A DNA stretch of 64,000 nt from Lichenostomus cassidix (GCA_008360975.2 CM039183.1:47917850-47981849); one strand, 5' to 3'. Counted from the first letter of the stretch, positions 14,001 to 26,033 are shown. Notes: generated by a model not told the origin, from the letters alone. Numbers and translations: made by a program.

Positions 14001-15939
14001 AACCAATGAGCTCTGAACTGGGCACAACAGCCAGGTCCAAGACAAAAACTCCTGAGCATAGAGAAAAGGTATTCAGAGCTTTTATACAAAGTGATTACAC
14101 ATCACTATTCCAGAGAGAGAAAAAATATATCCAGAAGGATACCACCTCTCTTTCTTGACAAAAGACTGTGGAAGCTGAAAGATGCATTGTGTTAATACAG
14201 TATGTTCCCGAGAATTTCCACAAGAAGTCTCATCCAAGAACAGGATGTACATGTAGAAACCAAGGAAAAAAGGGTGACGAACTCTCTCTGGAAATGATTT
14301 ATGCTGACCATAGCTGTTGTTCATTATAAAGCTATAACAGAAGTAAAAGCCTGGAAAGAAGTAATACAAAAGCTTTGGTCTGCTGGCATTTAAATACTAC
14401 TTTATTTATTCTCTTCTGTTAATACAATCATATTTTATAATATAACTGTTAAAACAACACAGAAGCCAAAAGGCTTCACTCTATTCCCAGTGTGCTCCCA
14501 TAAAATGTTCAAATAAATCCCCATTTGTTATTCATGCCCAGACTGCTGCTCTTTGTTCATCCAGGATAATGTGGTAAATTAAGAACAGAAAAAGCTGGCA
14601 AAACATTTCAGAACTTACCCATCATACCACTTTTTCTGATCAACAATTTGTAACATAACATTTTGGGAGCATATTTCATCTTTGGTTCTCTGCCATGATC
14701 TAAATTAGGAGGGGGGCAAAAACCATGTTTCAATGCTAAGAAATAAAAGCAGAATACATGGGAACTAACTAAAGTTATTTGTGGAATGAATTGCATAGAC
14801 CCATCAAAGCATGCTCTTTCATGGCTTAATTGCATGTTGCTCCACAGCTAAATGCATAAGCCATCGACTGTCCTCAGACATTTGTCTAATTCTGCTACAA
14901 TATCTTTCCATTTTTGGATGGTGGATCCTCCTGGTTTATAAGAAGGTGAGGGGAAAAGATGTAGTCCAGAAAAGAACTTCATTATCAATTTATGGCTGAG
15001 AAGTACTGCTGTACATTCCCCATACTCATCATCAAAATAGCCTTAAGAATGTATCTTTCTAATCTCTGTCATGTAGCCAGACCCTTTCCTACCATCATGC
15101 ATCCTGTGTTTTTGAGATAGAAATTAGTCTTTTACTGAAACACAGTCACTGTCTCCCACCAGATACAGGTTCAGCAGCTCTTCACCACATCTTCCATATC
15201 CAGCAGGACATCCACTCACCTGAAAATGTGCTAGGCTAGATAATGTTTCCCCGTCTTACAAGAGGAACTATGATTAAGATATGTAGTTCTCAAGTTACTC
15301 CTCTCTGGTACCTCAACAATGCATCTGTCCCATGCACTCAACAGATGAATAAATTGCATTTCTAGGTATTCATTAAAGAGTGAACATATTTCTGAGCAGA
15401 AGAAACCTTCACAAGGTCACCGCCACAGTTGTAGATGTGTAGATGTCCCCACTGATAACCAGGCTCCTCTGCATGGCTGCAGCTCTCATCCAGAGCTGGT
15501 CAGATCGCCAGAGGGAAGATGCAGCCCAAAACACACCCCAACTCAACCCTGCCCTTGGCTGAAGGAACTGGAACTGCCCACACCCTCTGTTAAGAGCTGA
15601 CCATCCTCCCACAGCCTCCCAACTGACAACCAGCTACCAGCACAGGCCCAGCCTCTGCAAGCACCATCTACAGCTATGTCAGTGTCTCCCCACAGCTCAG
15701 AGATGCACAGGGAGTCAGGGACAGTGACTCTAACCCCAACCCTACCTGCTAGTCCCACAGGTAAGTGACAAGAAAATACAGCTGCAAGTGATTGTATTTC
15801 AGTTCATTTCTTTTATTATTTTTTTGGGCTTCACTTAGGGCTGAGCCCAACTCAGGCCAAATAATCAGTGTTTCTCTTTTTACTCTCTCCAAGGCAGTAT
15901 CAGGTGGATGTCTTTTCAAAGAAAAGGCTCTGAGACATC

Positions 15940-15945
15940 ATATCC
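15940..15945. repeat. Target-site duplication, left copy (ATATCC)
   Basis: Identical to 16563-16568 and directly abutting the TG end of the solo LTR. Confidence 0.85.
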
Positions 15946-16562
15946 TGAGGTTTTCTCGCTCTGGGAAGGCAGGGAGACCCCAAAACCCCAACTAAAAGAG
16001 GTCCCCGCCGGCTGTTTCCACACTGCAGGAGCGGAGCGGATCCGGGGCCGGTGGAACCCGAGCTCGGGCTGGCTTCTCGAAGGCAGGATAATAGGAGCCT
16101 TGGCGATTAAAGAAGATGCAGTCTCTCAGCTTTCAGAATCCAGGGTTTATTGACAGGGATGACGGGGAGGAGAAGGCAGATGGGACCGGGATGGAATGAG
16201 GGGGCAGGAGGCGGCAGGCTCCGAGGAGCTGAGAGCAGCGAACGGAAGCGAGCATGGGGGGATACAGAACTGGCAGATAAACGAGGGAATAGGGGTGCAA
16301 GGGGGGCAGATACAGAACTTTAAAAACCAATAGTAACACTGCGGTTAGAGAACTTTCTAGCTATTAACTATATATGGGATACAGAGGAGGAGAACTTCAG
16401 GAAGCAATACCGCTGATACCTGACCCATATTCATGGCGCTAGCCTCAAAGCTTGTCGGGGAGACGATTTTGTGTCACCCTAACCTGAAGGGTTCTTCAAA
16501 CCCAGGGGGGTTTGCTGGTTATTTCAAACTCTAAGCTTGCCTGAATGGATCTCACTGCCACA
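15946..16562 (-). mobile_element. Solo LTR of an endogenous retrovirus (class II/ERVK-like by target-site length)
   Basis: The 617-bp unit starts TG and ends CA on either strand and is bounded by an exact 6-bp direct repeat, ATATCC, at 15940-15945 and 16563-16568. A 6-bp duplication is typical of class II (ERVK-like) avian retroviruses. On the minus strand it opens TGTGGCAGTGAG, has a TATATA-type element at 16375-16368 and an AATAAA polyadenylation signal at 16151-16146, the right order for an LTR promoter and terminator. Only one LTR and no internal retroviral genes are present, so it is the product of recombination between two LTRs. It retains many CpGs, unlike its surroundings, suggesting recent insertion. 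It lies inside the UTRN intron in the same transcriptional direction. Confidence 0.85.
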
Positions 16563-16568
16563 ATATCC
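16563..16568. repeat. Target-site duplication, right copy (ATATCC)
   Basis: Identical to 15940-15945 and directly abutting the CA end of the solo LTR. Confidence 0.85.
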
Positions 16569-19500
16569 TAATAAACAAATAAATAGCAGTTTGACTTCTC
16601 AATGGCAGATGTTTCACTGACTTTGCAGCTGGGTATATTTACAAATCAGTAGTTCCTTGCCTCATTCCCAAAACTGAAGCGAGCAACAGAGCCCTACCAC
16701 CGCTTTCGTCAAACCCACAGATTCCAAAGGGCTGTTCTATTTCCTTAGGCTGTCATTTTTGTTGCTACCTTTAAAACTCCCAGCTTTCTTCTGAGAATAT
16801 AGTGTCACTTTTTGAAATTACAGCTCAACTGCATTCCCAGAACACACTGAGGGAGGGGCAAAAGACATAAAACAGACTTCTGACAAGGTATGAGGCACTA
16901 TAACTTATTCTTTCATCAACACAATGAGTCAGACAATGAAATCCCTCCCTCCCACCTCATGATATCTAAACCCTGTTATTCATTCTTCAGACTGTTATTA
17001 AGGCATCCAAATAAATGCAGTACTGCACAACTTGGTGCTAGGACTGCCATAGCTCCCAAGATAGGTGGAATCAGCTGTGCTTTCTAACTCTGCATTTTCC
17101 TTTGAAGGAGGGATAGTATGCAACACACTAAATGCAGGTCATGCAGGCTCTGAGCACACCAATCCACGCTGCTACCTGGCAGCGGAGCATCTACACTGTT
17201 CTGAAACATCAATTAAGCTCAAGCCCACATGCTTGTCTCCTTCCATGCCTACACTGATGTACCTATTCCTTACTTGTATTCAAAAGACTTTAATAACAAT
17301 ACTTCCCTACTCTTCCCTGCTCAAAAGAGTCAACCCAAACACACACCATGGTCAAGTGATTCAGCTGGGAGAAACAGTCTAGGGGAAAATCAAAACTAGG
17401 AGCAGGTACTGAGAGGTGTTAACCCAGCCCAGCTAATTCTTTGCCAAGCTGCCCAATGCTGTGAGCTTTAAGAATTTCTTTGCACGTGATAATATTTTCA
17501 TGATACTGTATGAGAGTCTTCCTTCTCTCCTCAGACCTGAGGTGAGAAGGGGGGGCAGTGCTTCAAAGAGTGCTGGGGAAGGTGTAGAAAGAAACTCCAC
17601 AATGCCCCTGCCTCTCCCCTAGGCACCTCTCCTTCACAGGATCCTCGTCCATGGGAGTTCCCACACCAGCAGCAGCCTGTCCTGTCCCCACACCAGCTTT
17701 TAGACCTCTTTAGAAACACTTGAAACACCATATACAGTGCCTTACATAGCAGCTCTTTCTCAGGGTTACATCCTCATTTCCTGGCAGAGCACGTGCAAAT
17801 CTATGGGCTGCTTTTATGGTTTGGGTTTTGGGTTGTTTTTCTTCCCCTCCCTGAGAAGCCTCAATTTCTATTCCAAGGCAGAGTCGTGCTTCAAACACAC
17901 GGAGCAGCATATGTTATTTCTTCACCTACCAATCAAGATGCTAGAAGAAGCCAGCCTGGTACTTCTATATCTGTCATTTCATAAACACTAGGCAATACCC
18001 TAGAACTGTCTTCATTGCAGCATCCAATCTGTCCCCAACAGACAGCCCAAGAAAAGGAAGTGATACAGCCGACAGAAAAGAGCCAGGCTACAGCAACCGA
18101 AAGGTTTAGTCTTTAAAAAGTCATTTCAGTGTCTGGAAACAAGGAGAGCAAGTTTGTCGCTCGTCTTTAATACCCTGCTTGCATACACCCTGCACAAATG
18201 TCCCTGAAGAGTTCACATGGTGCAAATCTGGCTATGCCAACTCTGCACCCACCTGACAGAATCCTAAGCGTCCGCCTGCAACTATGACGACTCCTGACAA
18301 TTTCACACCAATGGAACCAAAATGAAAAAGGAGAAGCAGCACATTTGGCCTGCAGCTATCTGGCAGCGAGAGACACAACTAAAGGAACTGGTTCCAAAGG
18401 CAACATGTGTCATCATGGGGCAGGGAGATCCCAGGAGCTCCCCAGGAGCAAGGGGCTTGCCAGCCAAGTGCTGCTTCACGGGGACAGACAGACAACAGTA
18501 GTAGTTCTCAGAAAAAGCCTTGCCCCAAAAAGTTCAAAACTAAGTTACATTTTCTCAAAGCAGTCTTTTAGTCAAATATGTTTGAGGAGAATTAAGTTCC
18601 CCTCAATTTAGAGAGAGCTCATATCTTAAAATGCACCAGAGGCGCAATCTTCTAAAAATGTTTTTCCTGACACGTCTTACTGTTTAATTATATATTACCA
18701 TTCCAAGCTACCATGACAGATTTTAAGTGAGTTTGTCTTTTTTCCATAATTAATCATAGCAAAAACTCATCTGTTCTCCAAGCCTGTGATGACAGCACTG
18801 TTTTCACCACTGTAAGGCAATCATCCCACAGCATTCCTTCCCGAAAGCTATTGCAATGCGGAAAGCTCACCTATCTGCACAAGATGCCTTTCAAAGATAT
18901 AAATCAGCTCCATATACATTACTTCATACTACAGGTAAGTAAAAAAAAAGGAAAAGTGCTTTTCCACAGCAAGACATTATGTAAGCACACAGACATAGCA
19001 CAGGTTAATAATGCTAAATAATACTAATTATGAAAATATAAACATAGCATTACCACCCAGGAACAAGTATCCTACCCACTAAACACCACTCAGCCATCAG
19101 CATCCACTCTTGGTGCAGAAAGAAGGGAGGCAAACAGATTGTTGATCTTCCTCAGAACAAAAAACAGCTTCTTTTAAAAATATCATAGCTAAAAGTTATT
19201 TTATAGGCAGCTTTGGTCACCATCAAATTCTACTCTAAGTGCAGAAGACATACCTTCAAACATAACTCCTAGCTACATGTAAATCAGTACTAACAAATTA
19301 CTTAATCAAATAGGAGCCACATCCAAAGCAGAAAATAAATGGTAACTGGACAACAAGAAAAGGTCTTTTTTTTTTTATCGCAAGTCACAGAAGTGATGTT
19401 AAGGGCATGGACAATTTCTGCTCTGGAAAAATCAAGCACTTATCGCTTGTAACAGATCACAGCACATTCATTTAAAGTTTTTTTGCTGACCACTGAAGGA

Positions 19501-20445
19501 AAAAGTGTTTCCAATATAATCAATAACATGCAGAAACACCCAAAGTATTTTATTCTTCATCCTCTAAGTTTGAACTCCCCAAAGAACAAAGGAGATACTT
19601 GCAAAATTACTCTTTCCCATCTGTGAAATCCTGTGACACACTTTTTTTTTCCTGTAAAAGTGACAAATAGAAATCCTGTTAATTGATTTTGATTGCTCTA
19701 TAGAGAAATTAAGATTTTCTGCAGTTCTCCTAAATCCTTCACACGACACGCTGGCAGCTTCCCAATTACAAGTCTAAGGAAAAGATTACATAGCTTGTTC
19801 TGCTAATAAAAACAAGCATAGATGGGCCCCACACAGCCCTGAGCAGGTGTAAAACTTTGTGTGCCTTAATATAGTCTTTAAGAGTGACTTTAGATTGAAG
19901 CTCAGGTTTTCAATAACCAACACTCTGTGTGTATTGGCAGTGCCACCTCTATGGCTGCCTAGCTGTTTCACAGTTTTACAAAGCAAGATAACTAAAGCAG
20001 CAATGATATCAAAAAAGACAATATATTCAGGCTGCTAAAGACTGAAGGTTATGTTGGCATCCAAATATTTAGAAACATTTTTACTAGTACCACTCTTTGT
20101 TAAGGCCTGACCCAGAAAGATTCTGGCATTTCAAAGTGTAATTTTCTCCCAAGCTGTTACAAGAACAACAAAAAAAGACTTAGCCATAGATCTTAAGCAT
20201 CACTTTCAGAACACAATGTGTTTAAATAACCATAATATCCTGACAGCTTGGTGATCTGTTCAGACGAAATGAAGACAAACATTGAAATAGACAAACAGAC
20301 AATTGCCCAGGAGAGCACAGAGAGAGAAAGTGATCTTTACACAGGACATCATACATCATCTTTTATTTACAGGAATAGAGTAAACTGCTTTTAGTGTGCT
20401 TATTTAAAAATGCATAGGCATAATACACACTAAAAAGAATTATTA

Positions 20446-20481
20446 CGTATTAAATCACTTGATCACATATTAAATCACTTG
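20446..20481. repeat. Small tandem duplication, 20-bp period
   Basis: The 14-base unit TATTAAATCACTTG occurs at 20448 and again at 20468, consistent with a short local duplication in the intron. Confidence 0.7.
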
Positions 20482-21649
20482 GAGTTTTTCACCCACTGTG
20501 TTTTCCGTATTTTATTTCAGTGAAAATATTAAATGCACGTTTGCATGTGCTCCATAATCAAAGTGTTAAGATATTTCCCATAGCCCTGGTGGGACAGGAG
20601 CAGCAAGAAACATAACAGCCTATTTTCTGTGATAGCAAATGATTGTCTGTTTCTGATCTCTTGAGCCTCAAGAGCCAAACAGAGTCCATAGCTCCCCCAA
20701 ATATTAATAAGATAACGCTTTTACTGTATTTTAAGTCATTTAGACCAAAGAGCATTTCAGGCTGGAGAAATCTTCCCAAAAGGGAAAAACTCAGTTGGGT
20801 TTTACTAAGTATCAGTATTAGCATTCTCTTTCTAAGATATCTAGGAAAATTAAAGTATTTTCTCCTCAGTCCTGACAACTAGCCTTTAATTTGCTGTCAC
20901 CTGTACTTCAGGAAACTTTGGTCCTTTCATTAGGAAAACCTTTTCACAAATTTACTTGTTCAGATCTGAGCTACAGTAGTACAGTAATTTACTTGAAGAA
21001 ATCACACATCCAGATCCAAAACAGTATAATATTTACAAAAAATTATTTAAGCTCAGTCATCACTCAATATTTTTAATTTAGTGCACATGTCTTGTAGCCT
21101 TGTATTGGAATTTACAATAATTGGAATTTACAATTTTAGCCTTGTATTGTTAACACTGAAGAAATTTGAAGTGGTTTTAAACAGGAAATTTACAATCATC
21201 TGCCCTAACCAAAACAACAGAACTTACTGTACAATTTCTTCATTCATGAAAAACCTCCAATACATCCATGCTTCCTCACACATCCTATAAAACTATAGTA
21301 CTTACACACATGCACACAACCTGTCTGCAAGATATCCCCAGACTCAAAACCCCTGAAGATGCTGACTACACACTTTAAATCAAATGAACTTATGTCCAGA
21401 GGTTCCAAAATAACAGCAGAAAACAAACCAACACTACAGAATTCAAGACGAAAAACTCACAAGCATCTGTTTCATAAACCGCTCCTCCAGAAGGCAAAGA
21501 CTGCCTCAGAAAGCAAAAGGCTAAGAAACAAACTATTCAAACACCAATGGGATCCAGATCAAACCCACATCCTATGTAATCTTACATATCAAATCACAAC
21601 TAACTGAAGAGCTAAAGTTTTTACATAGCTGGAAATGTACATGGAAAAG

Positions 21650-21676
21650 TAAAAAAAAAAAATTTAAAAAAAAAAA
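21650..21676 (+). repeat. A-rich homopolymer tract
   Basis: Two A runs are separated by TTT; simple low-complexity sequence. Confidence 0.8.
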
Positions 21677-22424
21677 CACTGCTGGGTTTGCTAGATAGCA
21701 AAGGAGAATCTTTTGATAACAGGAGCATTTTGCATTTAAGAAGGGAGGTTGAGAGGCTGAGGATCCAGTCTCTGAATGGAGCACAAATTTCTACCAAGGT
21801 TTTAACAACTCACAGCTGTCCTCCAAAACCTCTGTTCTCCCCCTGCTCATTACCCACCCCAGCATCCATAGAGCCTCAGGAGACCCCAACACACTACAAA
21901 CACAACCCATGTTTTCCTAATAACCTTCAGATCTGTTACACGAATGTTTTGCTGGAGGAAATGCCTGAGTGAGTAGCCTAAGACAACTGTTTTACATTAA
22001 GGAGGAAGCACATCAATTTACTGCATGAGTACTACTGCGATGCACTTTAAGAAGGTACAATGTTGCAGCCACAGTTGCCATCTTCAGTGTCTGAGAATAA
22101 ACACAAAAGCTATCAACACTAGGTTACATAAGAGCACATGGCTATTTACAAAAGTAGAGGTAATTATGATGCCGGAGGTGGATCCCAAATAAACAGACTT
22201 GACTAATGCTGACAAAAAAACCCCAAAACAAAACAAAGCCAGAGACCTACAATTACTATTACTTAGAAGGGAAGCTGCAGCAACAGCCTCAATCACTCGC
22301 TGTACTACCAGCATATGCCCAAAAAAAACAGCTGGACAAACGTGCTGTTTAAAAATACGACCTTCTATCAGAAGCTATGTGCAGAGGAGAAAAGAGGAAA
22401 ACATCGTTCCCCTCGACAGTGTAC

Positions 22425-22503
22425 CTGATCGGGACTTGATGATGTCGCTGAACTCGCTGTGTCCCCCGCCAGGTCCTTCCTCCGGCTCGGAGACACGGGC
22501 CAT
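22425..22503 (-). CDS. UTRN: Utrophin, first coding exon (utrophin-A N-terminus, partial gene)
   Basis: Utrophin is the large autosomal relative of dystrophin; it links actin to the dystroglycan complex at the cell membrane and neuromuscular junction. This exon encodes only the first 26 residues plus one base of the next codon. Read on the minus strand from the ATG at 22503, it starts MARVSEPEEG and ends EFSDIIKSRS. The ending is identical to what I recall of mammalian utrophin-A, and the unique N-terminal segment has the same 26-residue length. A consensus donor (CAG then GTACAC) follows at 22424, leaving phase 1, which suits a next codon for Asp. The ATG has A at -3 and G at +4, a strong initiation context. 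The frame stays open upstream to 22725 with earlier ATGs, but a good acceptor at 22581 places those in an intron. The actin-binding exons are not found in 1-22424, so the gene continues beyond the left edge. The start and identity are confident; the exact mRNA structure is inferred. Confidence 0.9.
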
Positions 22504-22580
22504 GCTCGTGGGCTGCGGTATGCCACGGGCGGAGCCTACACCCGTCGGGAGAAGGCTCCCATGGAGCCCCGGCTCAACAC
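22504..22580 (-). other. UTRN: UTRN 5' UTR part of the start-codon exon, with predicted splice acceptor
   Basis: On the minus strand a pyrimidine-rich run (about 22610-22583) ends in TGTGCTGTAG, so an exon would begin at 22580. That gives a 156-base exon (22580-22425) with 77 bases of leader before the ATG. In mammals the utrophin-A start codon lies in the second exon (2A) after a non-coding exon 1A, and this layout agrees. The leader holds a short upstream ORF, listed separately. The acceptor is predicted from sequence only; a transcript reading straight through from the CpG island is the alternative. Confidence 0.6.
22536..22562 (-). CDS. Upstream ORF in the UTRN leader (8 codons plus stop)
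   Basis: An ATG at 22562 opens MGAFSRRV followed by TAG at 22538-22536. It ends 32 bases before the utrophin ATG and is in a different frame. Its context is fair (T at -3, G at +4), weaker than that of the main ATG. If the predicted exon is right, ribosomes would meet this ORF first and would need to leak past it or reinitiate. Translation is inferred, not shown. Confidence 0.4.
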   Translation of the reverse strand: MGAFSRRV

Positions 22581-23500
22581 CTACAGCACAGGAGCAGAAA
22601 AGCACAGTAACTCCACGGGCTACGCCAGGTGTGACTCCGCGAGCGAGGGGAGGGATGGAGGCTCGCTGGCCATGCCCACGCGAGGTGCGGGGCAGCCGAT
22701 CGGCCACTCGCTGCGCCCCTGCCACGGGACACCTTATGGTGGCATTTCCAAAGTGGGATGGCTCTGAAGGCGCAGCTGCACAGTTGAATCCTCAGCCGCG
22801 AAAGCTAAGCTTCGCTCGCCCTTGGGCGACGGGGCGCCCTGTGCCAGCCGCGACCCCCCGAGGGGCAGGACATGGCCTCTGCCACGACACCACCGCCGCC
22901 ACCCGTCACCCAGCTGGCACCGAGCGGGTGCTCGAGGGGCGGCACAGCGAGGGAGCTCCGCTCCCGCCGGGCTGGGGCGTGTGCCAGAGGGAAAGAAGGC
23001 ACAGCGGGCGCGCTCCCCCGGCCGGCCCGGGATGCGACAGCCACGTGTAGGAGAAGCCACGCAGCCCCTCTCCCGGGTGGGGGAAGCGCAGCCCCGCGGG
23101 GCAGGCCCCGCACACGGCCCCGGGCACGCCCGCCCCCGCCCGGCCGCCCCGGCAGAGCGGCCGCCGCCCCCGCTCCCCCGGCGGGGATTTTGACCCGGCA
23201 GCGGCCGGGCGTGCCGGCACCTCCTCCCCGCGGGGTGCGCGGCCGCAGCAGCGGCGCCGCCGCCCCGGGGCACCCCACGGCGGAGCCGCTCCTCGCCCCG
23301 GCTCCCCGCGGCCGCCCCGTCCCGCCCGCAGGTGCGCCCGCCGCGGGCACAGCCCCCCGCACCGCGATCCCCCGCCGCTACCGGAGTTGGGGAACAAACT
23401 TTCCCCGCCGAGCCCCTCCCGGTGCCGCCGCCTCCCCGCACGGCCGCCCCGCTCCCGGAGCTCCCGCGGCACCCGCCGACAGCAACTCTTCTCGGCCGCC

Positions 23501-23507
23501 ACTCACC
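23501..23507 (-). other. UTRN: Predicted splice donor of UTRN non-coding exon 1A
   Basis: Within the CpG island the minus strand reads GAGGG then GTGAGTGG, with the intron beginning at 23506. It is the best donor match I found between the acceptor at 22581 and the end of the island near 24065. Joining it to the acceptor would remove a 926-base, very GC-rich first intron (23506-22581). The transcription start would lie upstream, between 23507 and about 24060, and cannot be fixed by eye. Confidence 0.45.
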
Positions 23508-24139
23508 CCTCGGGCACGGCGGCGGGAAGCGGCCGCGCTGCCCCGGGGCGCAGCCCAGCTCCTCCTCGCAGCCCGTACCCCGGCGGCGGCTCCCGCAGCG
23601 CTGCGCCGGCGGACCCACAACTTTCCGTGCGAGCCGCTGCCGTCCGTCCTCCCCCTTCTCCTCCCTCCTCGTCCCCGCCCCTCGCGGCCCGGCCCTGCGG
23701 CGGCCCCTCCCTCGGCCCCGGCGCCCCCTTTGTTGGCCGGGCCAGCGCCGCGGTTGCGGGAGGGCCGCCCCGGCCGCGGCCCCTTCTCCGAGCGAGGGGC
23801 GGGAGGGGCCGGGCGGGCGCGGAGGGGAGGAGAGGGCGGAGCGGAACGAGGCCTGGCCGCGCCCCCGCCCCGCGCCCGCGGGCGGCTGCCGGGCGGCCCC
23901 GCTCCTCCCAGCGCCCCGCCCGAGGAAGCGCTGGCCCGGCGGTGTTGCAGCGCTGCGCTCCTCCCCTGGGGCCTGCCCGGCCGCACCTGTGCGCTCCCGC
24001 CTCTCCTTCCGCTCCTGTCCCTCCCCGATAAGCGCAATCGCGCAGCACTTCGGAGGTGAGGCGCCCCGCGGCATCCCATGAACACCGAAGTCAGGAAGTG
24101 TGGCAAAATTTGAGGAGCGCTTGGGACATTTACGAGCAG

Positions 24140-24145
24140 CCGGAA
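24140..24145 (-). promoter_or_regulatory. Candidate N-box (TTCCGG) upstream of the UTRN CpG island
   Basis: The forward strand reads CCGGAA here, which is TTCCGG in the UTRN direction, the core recognised by the Ets factor GABP in mammalian utrophin-A promoters. It lies about 630 bp upstream of the predicted exon 1A donor. A six-base match is weak evidence alone; the position is what makes it worth noting. Confidence 0.3.
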
Positions 24146-26033
24146 ACAACTCTCCCGAAACCCGCCTGCTTTGGCCAGGTGTCCGTGCCTCGTTTCACGG
24201 GGTCACTTGGCAGTGACAACTCCCGCGCGGTTTTCGGCTGGGCAAGAAAGGAACAGTTAGGGATCAATAAAAATGTGCTGATGCTGGGTGTCTGCAACCA
24301 TTCTTGATGTATGAACATACATAAACGCTAGTAAAATATTTAGCCGACACTAATTAATTTATTGCCACATTTGCAATGTGGGAATGAACTCACTGATGTT
24401 TGCGCAGGCAAGTAATCTGTGCTTACCTGTACTGTGAAGCTGCAGAACACGTGGCTGTATTTATCTCGATAAGCATTAGTCTGAAGTTTCAGCAATATCA
24501 GAGAGAAGCTGAGTAATTCCTCAGTGTTACTTACCAGGCCTCAGGCCATGCAGCCCAAAATGTTTTCAAGGTTAGATGCATTCTCAATACCGAGTACTTC
24601 ACCACCTAAATAACAAAGGCCAGCAGCCTGCAGGAAAGGAGGTGCAGAATTTATTCGCTAGCAGAAAGGAGTAATCCCAAGCTCGGCAACCTACTTACTC
24701 TCTATCTCCAGGTGAACAGAAATTGGTAGCAATGGGAAATGAGGAAGATTTTTCTTCAAAAGTCTTTTTTTCTTACCAGTATACAGGTTTACTAGCCACT
24801 TCAGATAACAAGAGTAAACAATGAGTACATGCATGTTAGCCTAACCTAACTTTAATATTTACCTTTACTTTACTATTTCCCCCAAGGAAAAAAAAGAGAT
24901 ACCTCAAAGAAACAAAACATGCTACTTGTAAACTATTACTATCATAATTCTAACTGCTTTTAACATTTTATCCTCAACCTTTGATCTGTGCAGTACATAT
25001 GGAGCAGGGACTGGGTCTTTCAGTATTGCAGGATGGAAAGCCTTGCAGATAGTGTGCCATATTTTTGCATTTCAAAGAAGCTCCATAAATGAAGATGCCT
25101 AGTTTGGATCATTCCACAGATTTCCTTCGTGATTCAGTACAAATTAGTTAATTCATTCTTGATCTGCTTAATCCAAACTGCTGCATGAAGTCATTAATGG
25201 TTCTTTCCTATAAAAGGATAATAATAATGTGTTGAAAGTTTTTGATGACTGGAGTTGTGAATCTCTTGGGAATTGCAGCTCATGGGTGACAAACATTATA
25301 AAACCATGGATATTGATACCTATCAGTGTCTAACTGTGAGGAAGCACTGAGCAGTAGGCTGGATTTATTGGAAAGGTATGGGTTGTGTTTATGACTATTT
25401 ATTTACAGTACACTGAAAAACCTGTATTGCAAACATAATTTTTGTGGTTTGGTGGTTAGAGGAGCATCACATGTTCCCTGCTGCTCTTGACTGGCTTCTC
25501 TGCCCCATCCCAGACATTTTCCTCTGTGTGCTGAATTTTCAATGCCCAGTAATGAGAAAACACCCCAATTCTGGAAATCCACAATCCAGATGTAACCTAG
25601 CTGCTTTTCATACAGTTCAAGAGACATAAAACTCCATGTAACCCAGTGCTCACTCAAGAGTCAAAACAGATGGAGATTGTCATTTCCCACTGCGGGGTAT
25701 CTAGCAGTGGTGCAGGGATAGGGATCCCAAAGCACTGCATTGCCTTGCCTAATGGAGGGAAATGCTAAGTGAAAAAAAGTCCTTTCTTTTGTAGGCTGCA
25801 CTGAGGGGATTACTCCTTCCACACAAGTTACCCAAGACCACTATTAGGGAGCAATAACTTTGATTGCTAAAAGCAGCAGTCAAGCTGATAAGCAGGAGGA
25901 GAGAGATGGTCTATCCCATTTCAAATCTCTGTGTGTAGGTCCAAGGTTACAATTTTTATAATCTTGCTCTGAAAGCACCTACAAATTATTTCTCAAAAAG
26001 AGACACATTTCAGTTTAACCTGATAGCATTTCA

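Larger units (their letters stand above)
1..22424 (-). other. UTRN: UTRN large intron following the first coding exon
   Basis: No stretch resembling the next utrophin exon (the start of the calponin-homology actin-binding domain, KKTFTKW-like) could be found, so this whole span appears to be intronic. It is AT-rich, with short chance open frames on both strands. Recognisable contents are two CR1 LINE 3' ends (694-800 and 9848-9933), homopolymer and A-rich runs, a solo LTR (15946-16562) and an edge-truncated open frame (2-199). Mammals have an alternative promoter (utrophin B) in the corresponding intron; I could not identify its first exon here. Confidence 0.75.
22430..24065 (-). promoter_or_regulatory. 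UTRN: CpG-island promoter of UTRN (utrophin-A type)
   Basis: About 1.6 kb of dense CpG and very high GC content contrasts sharply with the AT-rich flanks and overlaps the UTRN start exon. No TATA box is evident; there are many GC-box-like CCCCGCCCC stretches (around 23860-23930), an E-box-like CACCTG near 23985 and an Ets/N-box core at 24140-24145, just outside the island. Known mammalian utrophin-A promoters are CpG-island promoters with Sp1 sites, an E-box and an N-box bound by GABP. That this island is the orthologous promoter is inferred from position and content. The very long open frames here on both strands come from the GC bias and are not genes. Confidence 0.85.

Noticed and set aside
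22734..24149. A 471-codon minus-strand open frame, and overlapping 395-, 283-, 249-, 242- and 214-codon frames on both strands in the UTRN island
   Set aside because: They are Ala/Gly/Pro/Arg-rich, overlap in all frames and simply reflect few AT-rich stop codons in a CpG island. Only the short segment at 22425-22503 matches a known protein.
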